This document shows positions 47,332 to 57,618 of a DNA stretch of 64,000 nucleotides, in pieces. Position 1 is the first letter of the stretch. Each line of letters begins with the position of its first letter. The notes under the pieces are model-generated. The model was not told the DNA's origin and did no database searches. It was given only the letters and a program-made list of their open reading frames with translations. The stretch lies in the NCBI GenBank assembly GCA_030411725.1, contig MU839833.1, forward strand, positions 1,302,001 to 1,366,000, in the 5' to 3' direction. A program made the position numbers and the translations under genes. This DNA comes from Echria macrotheca (lineage: Eukaryota > Ascomycota > Sordariomycetes > Sordariales > Schizotheciaceae).

Positions 47332-48888
47332 TCAGAGAAGATCCCCCGAAACCCGCGAATACTCGCCCCCCGCCATAAGCGCGCTATCAAACCCCGACTG
47401 GCGCGTCTTCTGATTCTTCGCCGCCTCGACAACCGCAAACTTCTTGCCCAGATCACGCACCTCATTGATACTACCAGCCAGATCGGCCACGAGCTGCACG
47501 AGCTGCACATCATTAGTCTCCTGCAGGATCTCGCGCTGCAGATCCGTCTGGTGCGCGGGCGTGGCGAGCTCGATATTTGTGACGAGAGCCTGGATCTGGC
47601 GCAGGATATTGTTCGACGGCACGCTCCAGTTTTTGTCTGTTGCCTTCTCGCGCGCCGCCTGGTCCGTCGTCGTCAGCTTCCCAGCAACAAAATCCGGCGG
47701 CAGCTTCTGCAGGTACGCCACGATCAGGTCGACGCGCGACTTGAGCATCTTGACCGCGTTGAACTTGGCCTGCAGCGCCGACATGTACTCGGCCTCGGCC
47801 TTGGTGAGGTTTGTGTCCTTGTCCTTTGCCGGCGTCGTCGTCGTCGTCGTTTCGGTAGTATTCGTCTTGGCAGCACTGCTGCTGCTGTTGTCCACGACCG
47901 CTCTGCGCTTTTGCTTTCCCTTGCCGTCGTGCACCGCGATCTTCTTGTCGAACTGCTCGATGATGCGGCGCTCGGCATCTTCAAAACCGGCATGTGCTCC
48001 GCCCTCGCGGATGAACTGCATCGCAATCATCTCGGCCTCGCCCGTCTCCGTGGTGTACGGCAGCTCGCGGAACTTGAGTGTTACGGTCTTGACCGCCTCA
48101 GAGTCTTTCATTTCCTTGTCCTCGTCGTTGGTGTTGTTGTTGTCGCCCGCCGCCTCGGCCTCCATGTTGCTCTCGTAGATCGTGAGGGGCAGCGGGTCGC
48201 CGGCGGTAGGAAATAAAATCTCGTCGGCATGAAAACCGAGTAAGACGGCCGACTCGTTCTGCGATAGGATCTGGCGGTGGATCGGGAGATGGGCCGGTGT
48301 CGGGCCCGACTTGGGCACCAGGCTGTACCAGCCGACGAGCTCGAGCAGCGGGCTCTTGTGGACGAGTTTCACTGGACTGTCAGCGGGGTTTTGTCTCTGG
48401 ATGTAAAACTACCTACTTTGCTCCAGACGGGCATTAAACCACGCCTGGTCAAGCTCGTAGGCCCCATCGGCATTTTTGCTCGATTTGCACGTGAAGCTGT
48501 GCTCGATTGTGATTTCCCGCCCGTTCTGCTGTCCCAACAGGCCGCCCACAATCGCGCCTTTCAGTCCTCTTTGGTAGCCGCGCGTGATGTAATCTGAGAT
48601 CTCGAGCAGGGGAAGCGGATGGAGAGAAACCTGCAGGTTGGAATCCGACGACTTGTGTGTCGAGAGGAGCTCGTTGACGGGTTGGTCAGCCATGGCGAAC
48701 TTCGGGGCACGGTCGTCGGTCGGCCACGTCGCGGGCAACTCGCGGTCGGCACTGGGGTCGCGCGTCGGGTCGGGATCTTGGTCTGAGTCAAAACTGCGCT
48801 TGGTGCCGTGGGTTGGTTCTTGTGACAAGGTGGTCGTGGAAAGGCGAGGCGGAATTTCAGCCTTGCCCCGCTCGCTGCCTTGGTCCAT
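47332..48888 (-). CDS. CSN6: COP9 signalosome complex subunit 6
   Basis: CSN6 is one of the two MPN-domain subunits of the COP9 signalosome, which removes Nedd8 from cullins and in filamentous fungi controls development and light response. Exons 48888-48417 and 48371-47332, split by a 45-bp intron, give 503 residues; the join reads RLEQMKLVHKSPLLELVGWYSLV. The MPN domain spans about 85-240 (VSLHPLPLLEISDYITR, GAIVGGLLGQQNGREITIEHSF). The HxH of the JAMM metal site is replaced by GWYSLVPKSGPTPAH, so the subunit should be catalytically dead, as expected for CSN6 and not CSN5. The C-terminal helical part includes SRVDLIVAYLQKLPP. A Thr-rich low-complexity insert (near 330) and an Asn/Asp/Glu insert (near 230) lie between conserved blocks. 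The N terminus (about 70 residues) is variable. Confidence 0.92.
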
Positions 48889-49334
48889 CTCTCAGCAGCG
48901 GGGTGACGATGGTTGGTTGGGGGAAGGTGTTGGTGATCCGGGTGGGATGGCCCCGCTTATGCAACCCTGCTGCTGTGCCAGCTGGCGGGCAGTGTCAGCT
49001 GTGTGATGTTTATTTCAGGGGTTGCTCTTTCCTGGAGCACACTTTGCCGGTATCAGTGGAAATTTTGGGGAGGGGATATGTTTTGTCAACGAGAGATCTT
49101 TCAGAATTCAAGACTTTGTAGAAATTCTTTTGTCCACCAGAATGGGCTGGCACGTGCTGGATGATGGCTCTGTGCGTTAATGGGGTTGCCCATTGATGTC
49201 TTGCACGACACGCACAACAAGGTTCATGTTTTAGCTGTCATGGTGCAATCGCAGGCCACTGCTTGCCTGTTCTTTGAGGGAGTCTGCATATATGGCCGAC
49301 GGCCGTAGCACTCTCAGAATTCTCCAACATCCTC
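48889..49334. promoter_or_regulatory. Divergent promoter between CSN6 and a hypothetical gene
   Basis: These 446 bp separate the start codons of two outward-reading genes. No clear core promoter element is visible. Confidence 0.45.
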
Positions 49335-50786
49335 ATGGCTTCTTCCACTGGTCCATCCCAGCCCGCCGTTGGAGCGACGGCAGCGGCAGCATCCGACGAA
49401 CATTCCGAGTGTCTTCCTCACAAACGGCCTCCCGATGACGAGATTTTGTTTGTGTCGGCAAACCCGGTCAAGAAGCAGCGGGCCCTGCCGGCAATGACTG
49501 CTATGCAGCCTGCGCCGGTACCAGACATGATGGGATCGGATGGCATCTCGTTTCCCACTCTGGATACCTTTACGTTTTCCCAGCCGCCGAGACCAAACAG
49601 ACCCCAACGGGTGTCGCAGCCTCTGTCGCCGAAGCAGCTCCCGCAGACCATCTCGCCTCCGTTGCTCTCGCCCGCGTTGATCCAGCCAGGGATCCCGTCT
49701 CAACCGGCTCGACCGACGGGGTCAACCGTGAGGCTAGACCAGATCTCGTGTTTGGATTTTAGTACCAGGACTACCACTCCTGGGCTGGATCTGGGTCAGC
49801 TCTTCCCTGCTACGACAAACGAGGTCCCAGCCGGTACCGAAGCATCAGTCCCGGTATCCGCACCGCCTCCTCTCGGGCCCATAGGGACACAAAACGCCAT
49901 CCCGTTTACGATGTACTCGACAGGAAACATCGTCCCGATGCCGGCCCAGCCATACTCATCACATCCGGCCGCCAGCCCAGTTCCGCACCAGCATGCTGCG
50001 TCGTTGTCATCCGGCCGAACAAACGCAGGCGGACCGGGACAGCAAGTCGGTTCTCATGAGCGACCCCTAATCTGGTCCCCAAACACGTCCTACATATCAT
50101 CTAAACCACCCTCCTATGCCACGGGACGATATGCACAGCCTCCAGGTCCCCATCTCACCTCTTCTTTTCTCCACCATCCCCACAGCAACAACAACCACTA
50201 CAGACCAACACTAACCCGCCCGATATGGCCCTACCACGTCCCGCCGCGCCCCATGGTCCAGACCATCATCCCTCAGCAACCCCAGCAGCAATTCACCACC
50301 TCCATCCCCCACCCTCCTCCTCCCATCATAACATCATCAACAACCGCCTCCTCATACAGTCACAATCACAACCACAACCACAGCCCCAACCACACCATCC
50401 AACAAGCACCACCAAAATCCCCCCAAAAAACAACAGCAAGAGACCTGCTAGTAGACATAGCCGAGACCATAGACGCCCGCTTCCCCTGCGCCGAGGTCGC
50501 CGCGCGCCACGGGATTACGACTGCTCGCGTGGCCGAGGCGCTTTGGGGGGTTGTGCTGGTGCCGACGCTGCGGTGTGCCGCGGCGGATAATAGCCCGAGG
50601 AGGACTCGAAAAGATGGGGTTATCGAGGAGGGAGGGGCGGCCGAGGAGCGGATTCGCGAGTTTAGGGATGTCAAGGCTAGGTGGCAGGCGGGGACCGGGA
50701 CGGGGAGGAAAAGTGCGATTGATGCGAGGGGGATGGTTGAGTTTTTGGAGGGGGAAGAAGGAAGGATGGGGGGAGGGGGGGTTTAA
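49335..50786 (+). CDS. Hypothetical Pro/Ser/Gln-rich protein with a short C-terminal helical module
   Basis: A single-exon frame from ATG 49335 gives 483 residues. I do not recognise a named family. Residues 1-365 are low-complexity, rich in Pro, Ser, Gln, Thr and His, including an alternating His-Asn run and KKQR-type basic words. They are probably disordered. Residues near 366-415 change character: ARDLLVDIAETIDARFP, then CAEVAARHGITTARVAEAL and VVLVPTLRC. This looks like two or three helices with a helix-turn-helix flavour (AARHGITTARVAEAL). A charged C-terminal helix (EERIREFRDVKARWQ) follows. Such a layout is common for fungal transcription-related proteins, but no DNA-binding function can be claimed. 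The frame is long, starts at a proper ATG and holds one conserved-looking block, so I take it as real. Confidence 0.65.
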   Translation: MASSTGPSQPAVGATAAAASDEHSECLPHKRPPDDEILFVSANPVKKQRALPAMTAMQPAPVPDMMGSDGISFPTLDTFTFSQPPRPNRPQRVSQPLSPKQLPQTISPPLLSPALIQPGIPSQPARPTGSTVRLDQISCLDFSTRTTTPGLDLGQLFPATTNEVPAGTEASVPVSAPPPLGPIGTQNAIPFTMYSTGNIVPMPAQPYSSHPAASPVPHQHAASLSSGRTNAGGPGQQVGSHERPLIWSPNTSYISSKPPSYATGRYAQPPGPHLTSSFLHHPHSNNNHYRPTLTRPIWPYHVPPRPMVQTIIPQQPQQQFTTSIPHPPPPIITSSTTASSYSHNHNHNHSPNHTIQQAPPKSPQKTTARDLLVDIAETIDARFPCAEVAARHGITTARVAEALWGVVLVPTLRCAAADNSPRRTRKDGVIEEGGAAEERIREFRDVKARWQAGTGTGRKSAIDARGMVEFLEGEEGRMGGGGV

Positions 50787-51205
50787 GGTTGGGTAGTGTA
50801 GTAGTAGTGTCATTGGATATCGATATCTGTTGGTTGCTGCTGGTAGTGTTGGGGGGATTTTTGGGTTGGGGATTTGTGGAATGATAGTGGTTGTTGGATA
50901 AGAGCGCTGGATAGACCTTCATGAAGTTGGAGTGCTGTACGTGGTTCATTCACGGTTTGGGTACTCGACTGATGGTAGTGGATACATATGTTTGATAGGT
51001 AAGAATGGATAGATTCTAGAGGTTGATATGTTCCTGTTGTTGGCAATGGGCGCCGCAGATCACATTCACGGGGTAGCGATATTGCATACAGTTTGGAGCG
51101 TGGGTAGTGTTTTGTTTTTAGTAGTCCCTCATAGGGGAAAATGTATTATTTTTCGGAGGGTTTTTTTTTCTCGCTAGGTACTTAAACCCAGGGACTTTTT
51201 ATTCC

Positions 51206-51220
51206 TTTTTTTTTTTTTTT
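51206..51220. repeat. Homopolymer run of T
   Basis: Fifteen T in a row in the spacer between the two hypothetical genes. Confidence 0.85.
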
Positions 51221-51383
51221 GGTTGGCACACGGAATATGCGGGAATCAAAAGAAGACGGCAAGATCTGGGGAAGGTTTGGCAATCTGTCAGTTCTGGGAT
51301 TATGAACTCGGGAGCTAGATCGTGCAGACACCTGGCAATCAGATGGAAAGAGTTCTTAAGAACTAAGGCATCCCATCCCATTC

Positions 51384-51395
51384 GGGGGGGGGGGG
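51384..51395. repeat. Homopolymer run of G
   Basis: Twelve G in a row, followed by a GA-rich tract to about 51500. Confidence 0.85.
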
Positions 51396-51605
51396 ACCGG
51401 ACCGGTGAGGCAGAAAGAGAGAGAGGGAGAGACCGTGGGCAACGAGACGGAAGTAGAAGAGTAAAGGAGACGGACAGAGAGTCTTCCCTCTTCCCCTCCA
51501 GGTTCAGGAGAGAGGAAAGAAGCATAGAGCAGACATGATGGTCAGAAACGATCAGGATATCCACCAGGGAAGATCCAGTCAGTCAACCCCCTTCTCAGTA
51601 GTCAC

Positions 51606-52334
51606 CTACTGAAAAAGAGCCTCCAACTGAACCAACCCCCCCTTGGGATCCCTCATCCGCTCCCTCTGCCTCATCTTCTCCTCCACAACAGCCTTCATCA
51701 AATCCGGCCGTTCTTGTCCCGTCCCATCCTCCCCCAGAAGCGCATTCCAAAAGCGCCCCTGAAACTCCTCCTTCCCCGGCCAAAACACACCCCCATCCCC
51801 CTCCTCCCCATCAACCTCTCCCTCCCTCCACAAAAACCTTGTCTCACCCTTCCTCTCCATCTCCCCAACCCATTTCAAGAAGGCCTCAATCTCCCCCCTA
51901 CACTCCCCATCCAGTCCCTGTAATTTCCGCTCCAACTCCTCCCCCCGTTCCGTCTCACGGAATACAATATCCTCCAAAATCTCCTCACACTCCCGTCCCA
52001 GCATATCCTCACCCTCTTCTGGCGTCGTAGCCGACGACGGGTCGAGCGATAACAAATACAGAGCTTCAGAGAGGAGAGAGTCGGAGGCGACCAGATCGCG
52101 GCGGATCTGTTCTTTCCTGTCCTCGTAGCGGCGACGGATCTGGGCGATGCGTTGGGGTGGGTGGCATTTTGCGCAGCAGTCTGGGATGGTGAGGATTGTT
52201 GTTGTAGGAAGGGATGAAGGGGGGCAGGGTAGGGGGCAGCGGCGGGGGAGGGGTCCTGACGAAGAGGAGCAGGGACGGGTTAGGCGGGTTATGGTGTGGG
52301 TGCAGGTGAATTTTATGAGTTCGGATTGACACAT
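51606..52334 (-). CDS. Hypothetical protein with N-terminal Cys cap and charged helical body
   Basis: A single-exon frame from ATG 52334 gives 242 residues. The start MCQSELIKFTCTHTITR, followed by further Cys pairs (CPLPC, DCCAKC) within the first 60 residues, resembles small fungal proteins that begin with a Cys/His zinc-binding cap. This is an inference from spacing only. From about residue 62 the protein is very rich in Arg, Glu and Lys (RRRYEDRKEQIRRDL, EEILEDIVFRETERGEEL) and is probably long helices or coiled coil. Two Trp-containing blocks follow (FLKWVGEMERKGETRFLW, FQGRFWNALLG). No signal peptide or membrane segment is present. Function is unknown. The gene converges on the hypothetical gene upstream. 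Confidence 0.65.
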   Translation of the reverse strand: MCQSELIKFTCTHTITRLTRPCSSSSGPLPRRCPLPCPPSSLPTTTILTIPDCCAKCHPPQRIAQIRRRYEDRKEQIRRDLVASDSLLSEALYLLSLDPSSATTPEEGEDMLGRECEEILEDIVFRETERGEELERKLQGLDGECRGEIEAFLKWVGEMERKGETRFLWREGEVDGEEGDGGVFWPGKEEFQGRFWNALLGEDGTGQERPDLMKAVVEEKMRQRERMRDPKGGLVQLEALFQ

Positions 52335-53326
52335 CTTGACCTGCCTTTTTTTTCCCTGTTCCTTCTCACCTTTTGGGGGATGTTTCTGTTCTCTTGGGGG
52401 AGAGAGGAGAGAGAAAGGACCGAGAGGGAAAAGGGACTCGAGTACTTACCTTACCGGTTGGTTGACTTGACTCTCTCTTCTTAACACACACACCTCTGGT
52501 TGCTTTGCTCTGATCGACGTGGGAAGTGTGATCTGGTAACTTCAGGGGGTAGAGGAGAGAGAAGAGAGAGGGGTAACCACGGCAAAGTCGAGATGAGTGG
52601 TGTAAGCCAATGCTGCTCGGTGAAGAGTGTAGAATTCTCGACGAGGAAGAACAGGCAGATTCGTTCTTTAATAGTTACCGGCCACAAAACATTGTGTTGA
52701 AAACACTCCTCCCAAATCATCTTTGTGGTTGTCACTTGTGTATTGACTAGAAAGACAAAGACAGGCCAAAAGCTCAATGCCATTGTCACAGCGGACACTT
52801 CCGAGAAACAAAGACATAGACTCAATTGCTCACACCAAAAAAATTCCCAACGGGTATCCGATCCAACAAAATTCTACAGGTACTCACTCACTCCAACAGT
52901 ATTCCAACAAAGCAGGTATTCTCCTGCTGGCCTATTCCCACTCGACCATCCAGAACCTCGACTCCTTCCAGATAACACCAATTCCTTCTGAAGCCCTTCC
53001 CTCGCAAGCTTCCGCATACGGAACTTTAACGCCGCTGTAACTGCCAGCCAGGTCTTTCAGATGCCCAAAGCCATACAACGCTAAACTCCCTGTTCTGAAA
53101 AGCCTGAGCGTCCACTCCCCAACGGCCGCTCTCTTCAAATGTGAACCACTTTTGTCCCTAACGCTGAACTCCGCTCTAGGAACGCTAAATTCTAGCTCAA
53201 GGTATCACCACCTCAAACCTTTCCAAGAAGACTGTCTCCATAACTCCAAAACTCGCAAACCAACATCTATCTCTACACCAAACACCTGCACACTTTGACG
53301 CCTATAGCCTTGGCAAACCCATACCA
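52335..53326. other. Spacer between two minus-strand genes
   Basis: About 1 kb that serves as the promoter of the 51606-52334 gene and the 3' flank of HOS3. The open frames at 52725-53040 are Ser/Thr/Pro-rich and look random. No gene is seen. Confidence 0.5.
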
Positions 53327-56300
53327 TTAAACCAACTTTGCATCCGGCGACTCAGGCACCTCCCAAACAGCCCCCTTCAAAGGCGAAGAAGGCGACTTCC
53401 CCCTAGAAGGACTAACCGCAAACGGAATCGTCGAAGTCGCCGTAAAAACAGGCAAATCCGCCCGGCGCATACCCGGCGCCGGCGTCGCCGTCGGCGTGCC
53501 CGTATTCGGCGGCAACCACTGCAACGACGGCACCGACTGGTGCAGCGGCGACGGATTCGGCCCCTCAGGCTGGTACGGGATGAATATATCCGGTCCCTGA
53601 CCTTGGTCCACACGCGTTGGACTACCGTTCACCGGCGAACTAGACGGGAGCGGCACCCGGTGCGCTGCCACCAGAGCAGGGGTCGACGGCATCGGCAGGT
53701 CGACTGGTGAGTGCTCCACCGAAAACCGCGGGAGTGGCGAGGGCTCGTCCTTCTCGGATGGACCCAGCGCCGGTGGACTGGACAGGGGCGTGGTGGTCGC
53801 CTCCGCAGGAGACGAGGGCAGCGGGTCGGGCCGTTCCTCTTCCCGCTTGACCTCCACAGGTGGCGTCGCCACCGATATGGTATCGGCATGCATGAGTTTC
53901 TCCCGCGCTAGTCGCTCCCGCTCTCGAGCCTCGCGCTGTGCCTTGGTAACCAGCGTAATCTTAATCTTCTTCATGTCGCTCGTCAAGCTGTCCATATCAC
54001 TCGAAGTCTTATCCGCCGGCAGATCCGGCGAGGCACTGGTAGGCGTACCCGACAGAGGCGACGTCTTTGCGCCGTTAGGCTTCTTGGGCACCCTTGGCGG
54101 TCGCGGAACCGCCTCCTTCTTTGCAGGCCCGCGCGTCTTCTTGACGTTGAGAGGGTTACCGCTGACCGTCCGCACGCTCATCGATGACTCGGCTCTGACG
54201 GTTAATGACGTATTTGGTCTCGCAGTCGCAAGACTCGGCGACGGCGCCACGGGTGCTACATTCTCCGACAGAATGGTCGACGCCGCACTAAGACGCCTCG
54301 CAGGTGGTCGCGGTGCTTTGGCTGGTGTGCCTCCGCGAGACCCAGCCTTTTCGCTCGACAGAACCGACGTGCCAGCTACCGTCTTTCTCCTGTACTTTCG
54401 GTCTTCCTCCGTCTCCTCGTCAATCGGCGTTGTCGGTTTAGCCCTGCGTTCTCGCAGAGCCATTCTCGTAGGTGGTCTATCCGCTGCGGGAGCCCCCCCG
54501 GGTGGGACCGATTGCGCCAATACCGACTGCCGGTCACGTCGAGCGCGTGTGGCCTCTGCGTTCAGGTCCTCATGCTTACAACTGTCTGTCTGCCGCCCGG
54601 TGGGAACCAGCAGCTTGCTGAGCTCGTGTGCGGCCACCGTCCACGGCACCTCTGGGGGAGGTGGTGTCGGGGGCCGAGAAATCGTCATCCCGTTAGGCGA
54701 CAAGCCGGATACGCTGCGACGAAGCTTCGGAGTCACGACCTTAGCGGTTGACGCCGTCGTGGGCGACGAGTATGTCGGCGGCATGTTGGTACGGGGCTTC
54801 ATAGGTTCCTGCGAAACCGGCGCTTGGATACGTTCCAGCCGTTCAAGTTCGGCGGCCGACCACCAGGACGGCTCGTACCGACGAGTTCCCCTCTCACTCG
54901 CAGACGAGTCCTTACGTCCCCGTACCGAGCCTATCCTCTGCCCCATCTCATAGCCCAGCCCGTTGTAGTCCTGCTCCTTCGTCGCGGGATCATCCCCGGC
55001 CAGGCCGCAGATATGGCTCAAGACACCAGAACATAACGCGCGGTCGCTATATCCACCTTCCAGCACGCTGATGATGCGGCCCTCGACGCTGGTTCCCTCT
55101 TCGGCTGCGATCCGCACGACATCCCGAGTCAGCCGGGCATAAAACTCGGTAGGCACATTCACATTGTGTCGCTGCATGCCCGCACCCTCCCACTCGCTCG
55201 CATCGAAGCCTGCCGAAAGAAAAATGGCAGCCCTCGAATTCAACCCGGCTGCCCGCAGACGCTCGGTCTGAGTCTTGAGATAGCTGCGCGTCTTGTCCAG
55301 CAGCACCGAGTACTTGGACTCGTACAGGGCAAAAAACTCGGCCTCGGTCTTCCACGGCTGCAGGTGGACATTCCAGATATTCTGGCCGTGCGCGTTGTCG
55401 ATGCAGATACTCGCGTTTCTAACCTTTTCCTCATCGCCCATCTCGCACGGATACGAGTTGATGTCGTGCAAGCTAAAGTATCCGATTGACGTCTTCTTCC
55501 ACCACGCCGCATTCTTGGTCAGACCGACGCTCCTCGCATTGTGCTGCCAGGCGATCGACTGAGAACCGTCTCCGTGGTGGAGGTCAAAGTCGATAATGGC
55601 GGCGTGGGTCAGGCCGTGGCTGAGGACGCCATGCATGATGCCGACATGGACATTGTTGATCCAGCAGAAGCCCGACGGGTACGTGGCAGAACAATGATGG
55701 CCGGGTGGACGTATTGCGACAAAAGCTCGTTTGGGTCCTTGGGGTCGGAACACGGCATCGACAGCGTCGCAAACTCCGCCTAATGCGCCCTCGAGCGCCT
55801 CCAATGACTCGGCGCAGAGGTATAGATCGCCCTCGTGCAGCTTTTGTGGTGTTTCGGCGTTGGGACCCCGATCGATTTCTGGCCGCTGCAGTTCCTTCCC
55901 GTTCATGGCCAGCTTTGCCTCAGCCGACTCGCACATGGCTTTCAGCTCCTCCATCCACTTCGTGCCGTGTACGTTGGTTACCGTCTGGGATGTCAGCGAC
56001 AAACGCCGCGTCGTTTTCTGGATCCGGAAGGGCACTGAAGGGCGGGACGTCGGATTCACGTTGGGCCGGACCGGAAAAGCGCCGTCTTCGTGCCGTTCGC
56101 CCAGACGCACATAAGCCGCTGCGACGCCCATCACACACGCCTTGATCCTCTCGGGCCGTTCCACGATGGTATTTAGCGCGGCGCGCGACGTGCGGGGACG
56201 GGAATACCGGTGGCCATAGCAAGCGTCGTGCAGGATGACCAGAGTCTCGGACGACGAGGAGGCGTCAGGGCTGTGGTGGGCCGCTAGCTCGGCCTTGAAG

Positions 56301-56743
56301 TAGTCGGTCGCGACCGACTCGGCGGTAATGGGAGGCTTGGGAGACATCTCGGGCGACGGTTCTCGCAGTGGTGATCTTGGTGACAAGAGGTTGACGGAGC
56401 TGGCGCGCCGAGCCGGCGCAACACCGTTGGACGAGTGCAGCGAGTTGAGCGAAGCTTTCCTCAGCAGCGTGGGAGTAGCAGAGCGGGACGAGCTTCGCAT
56501 GGAACTGCCCGGACGCGGCGTGCTGGGAGAGCGATTGACGGCGGGGTTTAGAGGGCCAGAAACGAGTGGTCTTGGGGATCGAGGCCCTCTGGCGGGTGAC
56601 GAGGTGGAAATGGACAGCTGCTTGAGCGACCGAGCCATATCGGCGTCGGCGCCGTCCGTGTCATGGTGTCCGGGCCGGGACGGAGCCACGGACGGCGAGA
56701 GCCTCTTGGGGGGAGACGGCGACTTGGGAAATGGAGAGGCCAT
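53327..56743 (-). CDS. HOS3: Hos3-type class II histone deacetylase
   Basis: The product removes acetyl groups from histone lysines; Hos3 is a fungal, trichostatin-insensitive class. A single exon from ATG 56743 gives 1138 residues. Residues 1-165 are Ser/Pro-rich with many SP sites and probably phosphorylated. The deacetylase domain runs from about 168 (LVILHDACYGHRYSRP) to about 590. Active-site features are all present: VAIRPPGHHC (345-351), DFDLHHGDGSQ (385-395, zinc Asp/His and charge-relay His), SAGFDASEWEG (510-520, second zinc Asp) and LEGGYSDRAL. ERPERI and the GFCWINN block are also typical. After about 640 the protein is a long disordered tail with basic, Pro- and Ser-rich sequence, longer than the yeast enzyme. 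No intron is needed. The plus-strand frame 53790-54953 is an antisense shadow of the tail. Confidence 0.95.
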   Translation of the reverse strand: MASPFPKSPSPPKRLSPSVAPSRPGHHDTDGADADMARSLKQLSISTSSPARGPRSPRPLVSGPLNPAVNRSPSTPRPGSSMRSSSRSATPTLLRKASLNSLHSSNGVAPARRASSVNLLSPRSPLREPSPEMSPKPPITAESVATDYFKAELAAHHSPDASSSSETLVILHDACYGHRYSRPRTSRAALNTIVERPERIKACVMGVAAAYVRLGERHEDGAFPVRPNVNPTSRPSVPFRIQKTTRRLSLTSQTVTNVHGTKWMEELKAMCESAEAKLAMNGKELQRPEIDRGPNAETPQKLHEGDLYLCAESLEALEGALGGVCDAVDAVFRPQGPKRAFVAIRPPGHHCSATYPSGFCWINNVHVGIMHGVLSHGLTHAAIIDFDLHHGDGSQSIAWQHNARSVGLTKNAAWWKKTSIGYFSLHDINSYPCEMGDEEKVRNASICIDNAHGQNIWNVHLQPWKTEAEFFALYESKYSVLLDKTRSYLKTQTERLRAAGLNSRAAIFLSAGFDASEWEGAGMQRHNVNVPTEFYARLTRDVVRIAAEEGTSVEGRIISVLEGGYSDRALCSGVLSHICGLAGDDPATKEQDYNGLGYEMGQRIGSVRGRKDSSASERGTRRYEPSWWSAAELERLERIQAPVSQEPMKPRTNMPPTYSSPTTASTAKVVTPKLRRSVSGLSPNGMTISRPPTPPPPEVPWTVAAHELSKLLVPTGRQTDSCKHEDLNAEATRARRDRQSVLAQSVPPGGAPAADRPPTRMALRERRAKPTTPIDEETEEDRKYRRKTVAGTSVLSSEKAGSRGGTPAKAPRPPARRLSAASTILSENVAPVAPSPSLATARPNTSLTVRAESSMSVRTVSGNPLNVKKTRGPAKKEAVPRPPRVPKKPNGAKTSPLSGTPTSASPDLPADKTSSDMDSLTSDMKKIKITLVTKAQREARERERLAREKLMHADTISVATPPVEVKREEERPDPLPSSPAEATTTPLSSPPALGPSEKDEPSPLPRFSVEHSPVDLPMPSTPALVAAHRVPLPSSSPVNGSPTRVDQGQGPDIFIPYQPEGPNPSPLHQSVPSLQWLPPNTGTPTATPAPGMRRADLPVFTATSTIPFAVSPSRGKSPSSPLKGAVWEVPESPDAKLV

Positions 56744-57618
56744 GGCAGACGGAGATGGACCTCTGCTGTGCGACTAGTGTTTGGACTTTTGGAAACAATT
56801 CAACATGCGCCGCCCGGATTCCCGAGGAACGGTTCAGATGCGCAAAGACTGGCTAGGAAATATTCCCGGGCGTGAAGGCATCACCGGTGCAGCTTCTGGA
56901 AAGAGCGAGATCGGGAGTCGGGACTGCAGCTTTTGGGCGACTTTCACAAAGGGATGGGATGCCAATCGAAACAAGCAAAGCGCGTCACGCGTCGGGACGT
57001 CATAGCCAACCTGGCCCGTTGCCAGAACACGTGACTGGCTCAGGCACGCGAAGCTGTTGTGCATGCCAAGACTGTGCCGGACAGGGGTTTCTCAGCTCGC
57101 TTTCATCAAACAACCCGGACCAGAGGTCCCAACCAGAGTCTGGGTCAGACTTCAGCGCAGACCCCAGAAGAGTGGTTTTGTCGCAATTTCCTTGTTGGAT
57201 GAAAATGTGACTTTTGTTCTCTTTTTCTAGAAGCACTTGAAGCATCCGGGGTCATAACAACTACCCACAAGGCAGCCAAGACATTGAAGAAGCACCAAGG
57301 CAAGTCCCGACGCCGGCGTCTGCCGTCGCTGCGGAGCAATTCCGGGGCACCACCAACGGTTCCTAGCCTTGTCTGTAACCCCCTGTCTTTTGGGCCTAGA
57401 CGCCGCGCTAGCGAAGCCACCGAGAAATATCCATCCGAATTGGTGATGGCGCCCCGGATTCCCGCATCGTGGTGCGGTGCCTACCCGCAGCCTTGCCGTC
57501 GCCGCCGCACGCCCGTAGAAGCACAATTGGAATAAAAAAAGGCGCGCAGCCTCCGTCCGACACCATGGCGCCTCCACTCGACGATTTGTCTCATTCTCTT
57601 TTCTGACAAGTATCCAAC
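56744..57618. promoter_or_regulatory. Divergent promoter of HOS3 and the GPI protein, with an upstream ORF
   Basis: The spacer holds both promoters. An AATAAAAAAAGG word at about 57531-57542 lies some 80 bp before the GPI-protein ATG and could act as a TATA-like element. A 13-codon open frame with a strong start (GACACCATGGC) runs from ATG 57565 to TGA 57604-57606, ending 12 bp before the main ATG. Whether it is transcribed depends on the start site. Confidence 0.5.

Larger units (their letters stand above)
50787..51605. other. Convergent spacer
   Basis: The spacer lies between two hypothetical genes that read towards each other. It holds a T-rich run (51206-51220), a run of 12 G (51384-51395) followed by GA-rich sequence to about 51500. 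No gene is seen. Confidence 0.5.

Noticed and set aside
47326..48216. 296-codon frame antisense to CSN6
   Set aside because: It is a shadow of a well-supported CSN6 exon; its Arg/Leu-rich runs mirror sense codon bias.
53790..54953. 387-codon frame antisense to the HOS3 tail
   Set aside because: The sense frame continues the deacetylase gene in one exon; the antisense product has only Ser/Arg/Gly low complexity.
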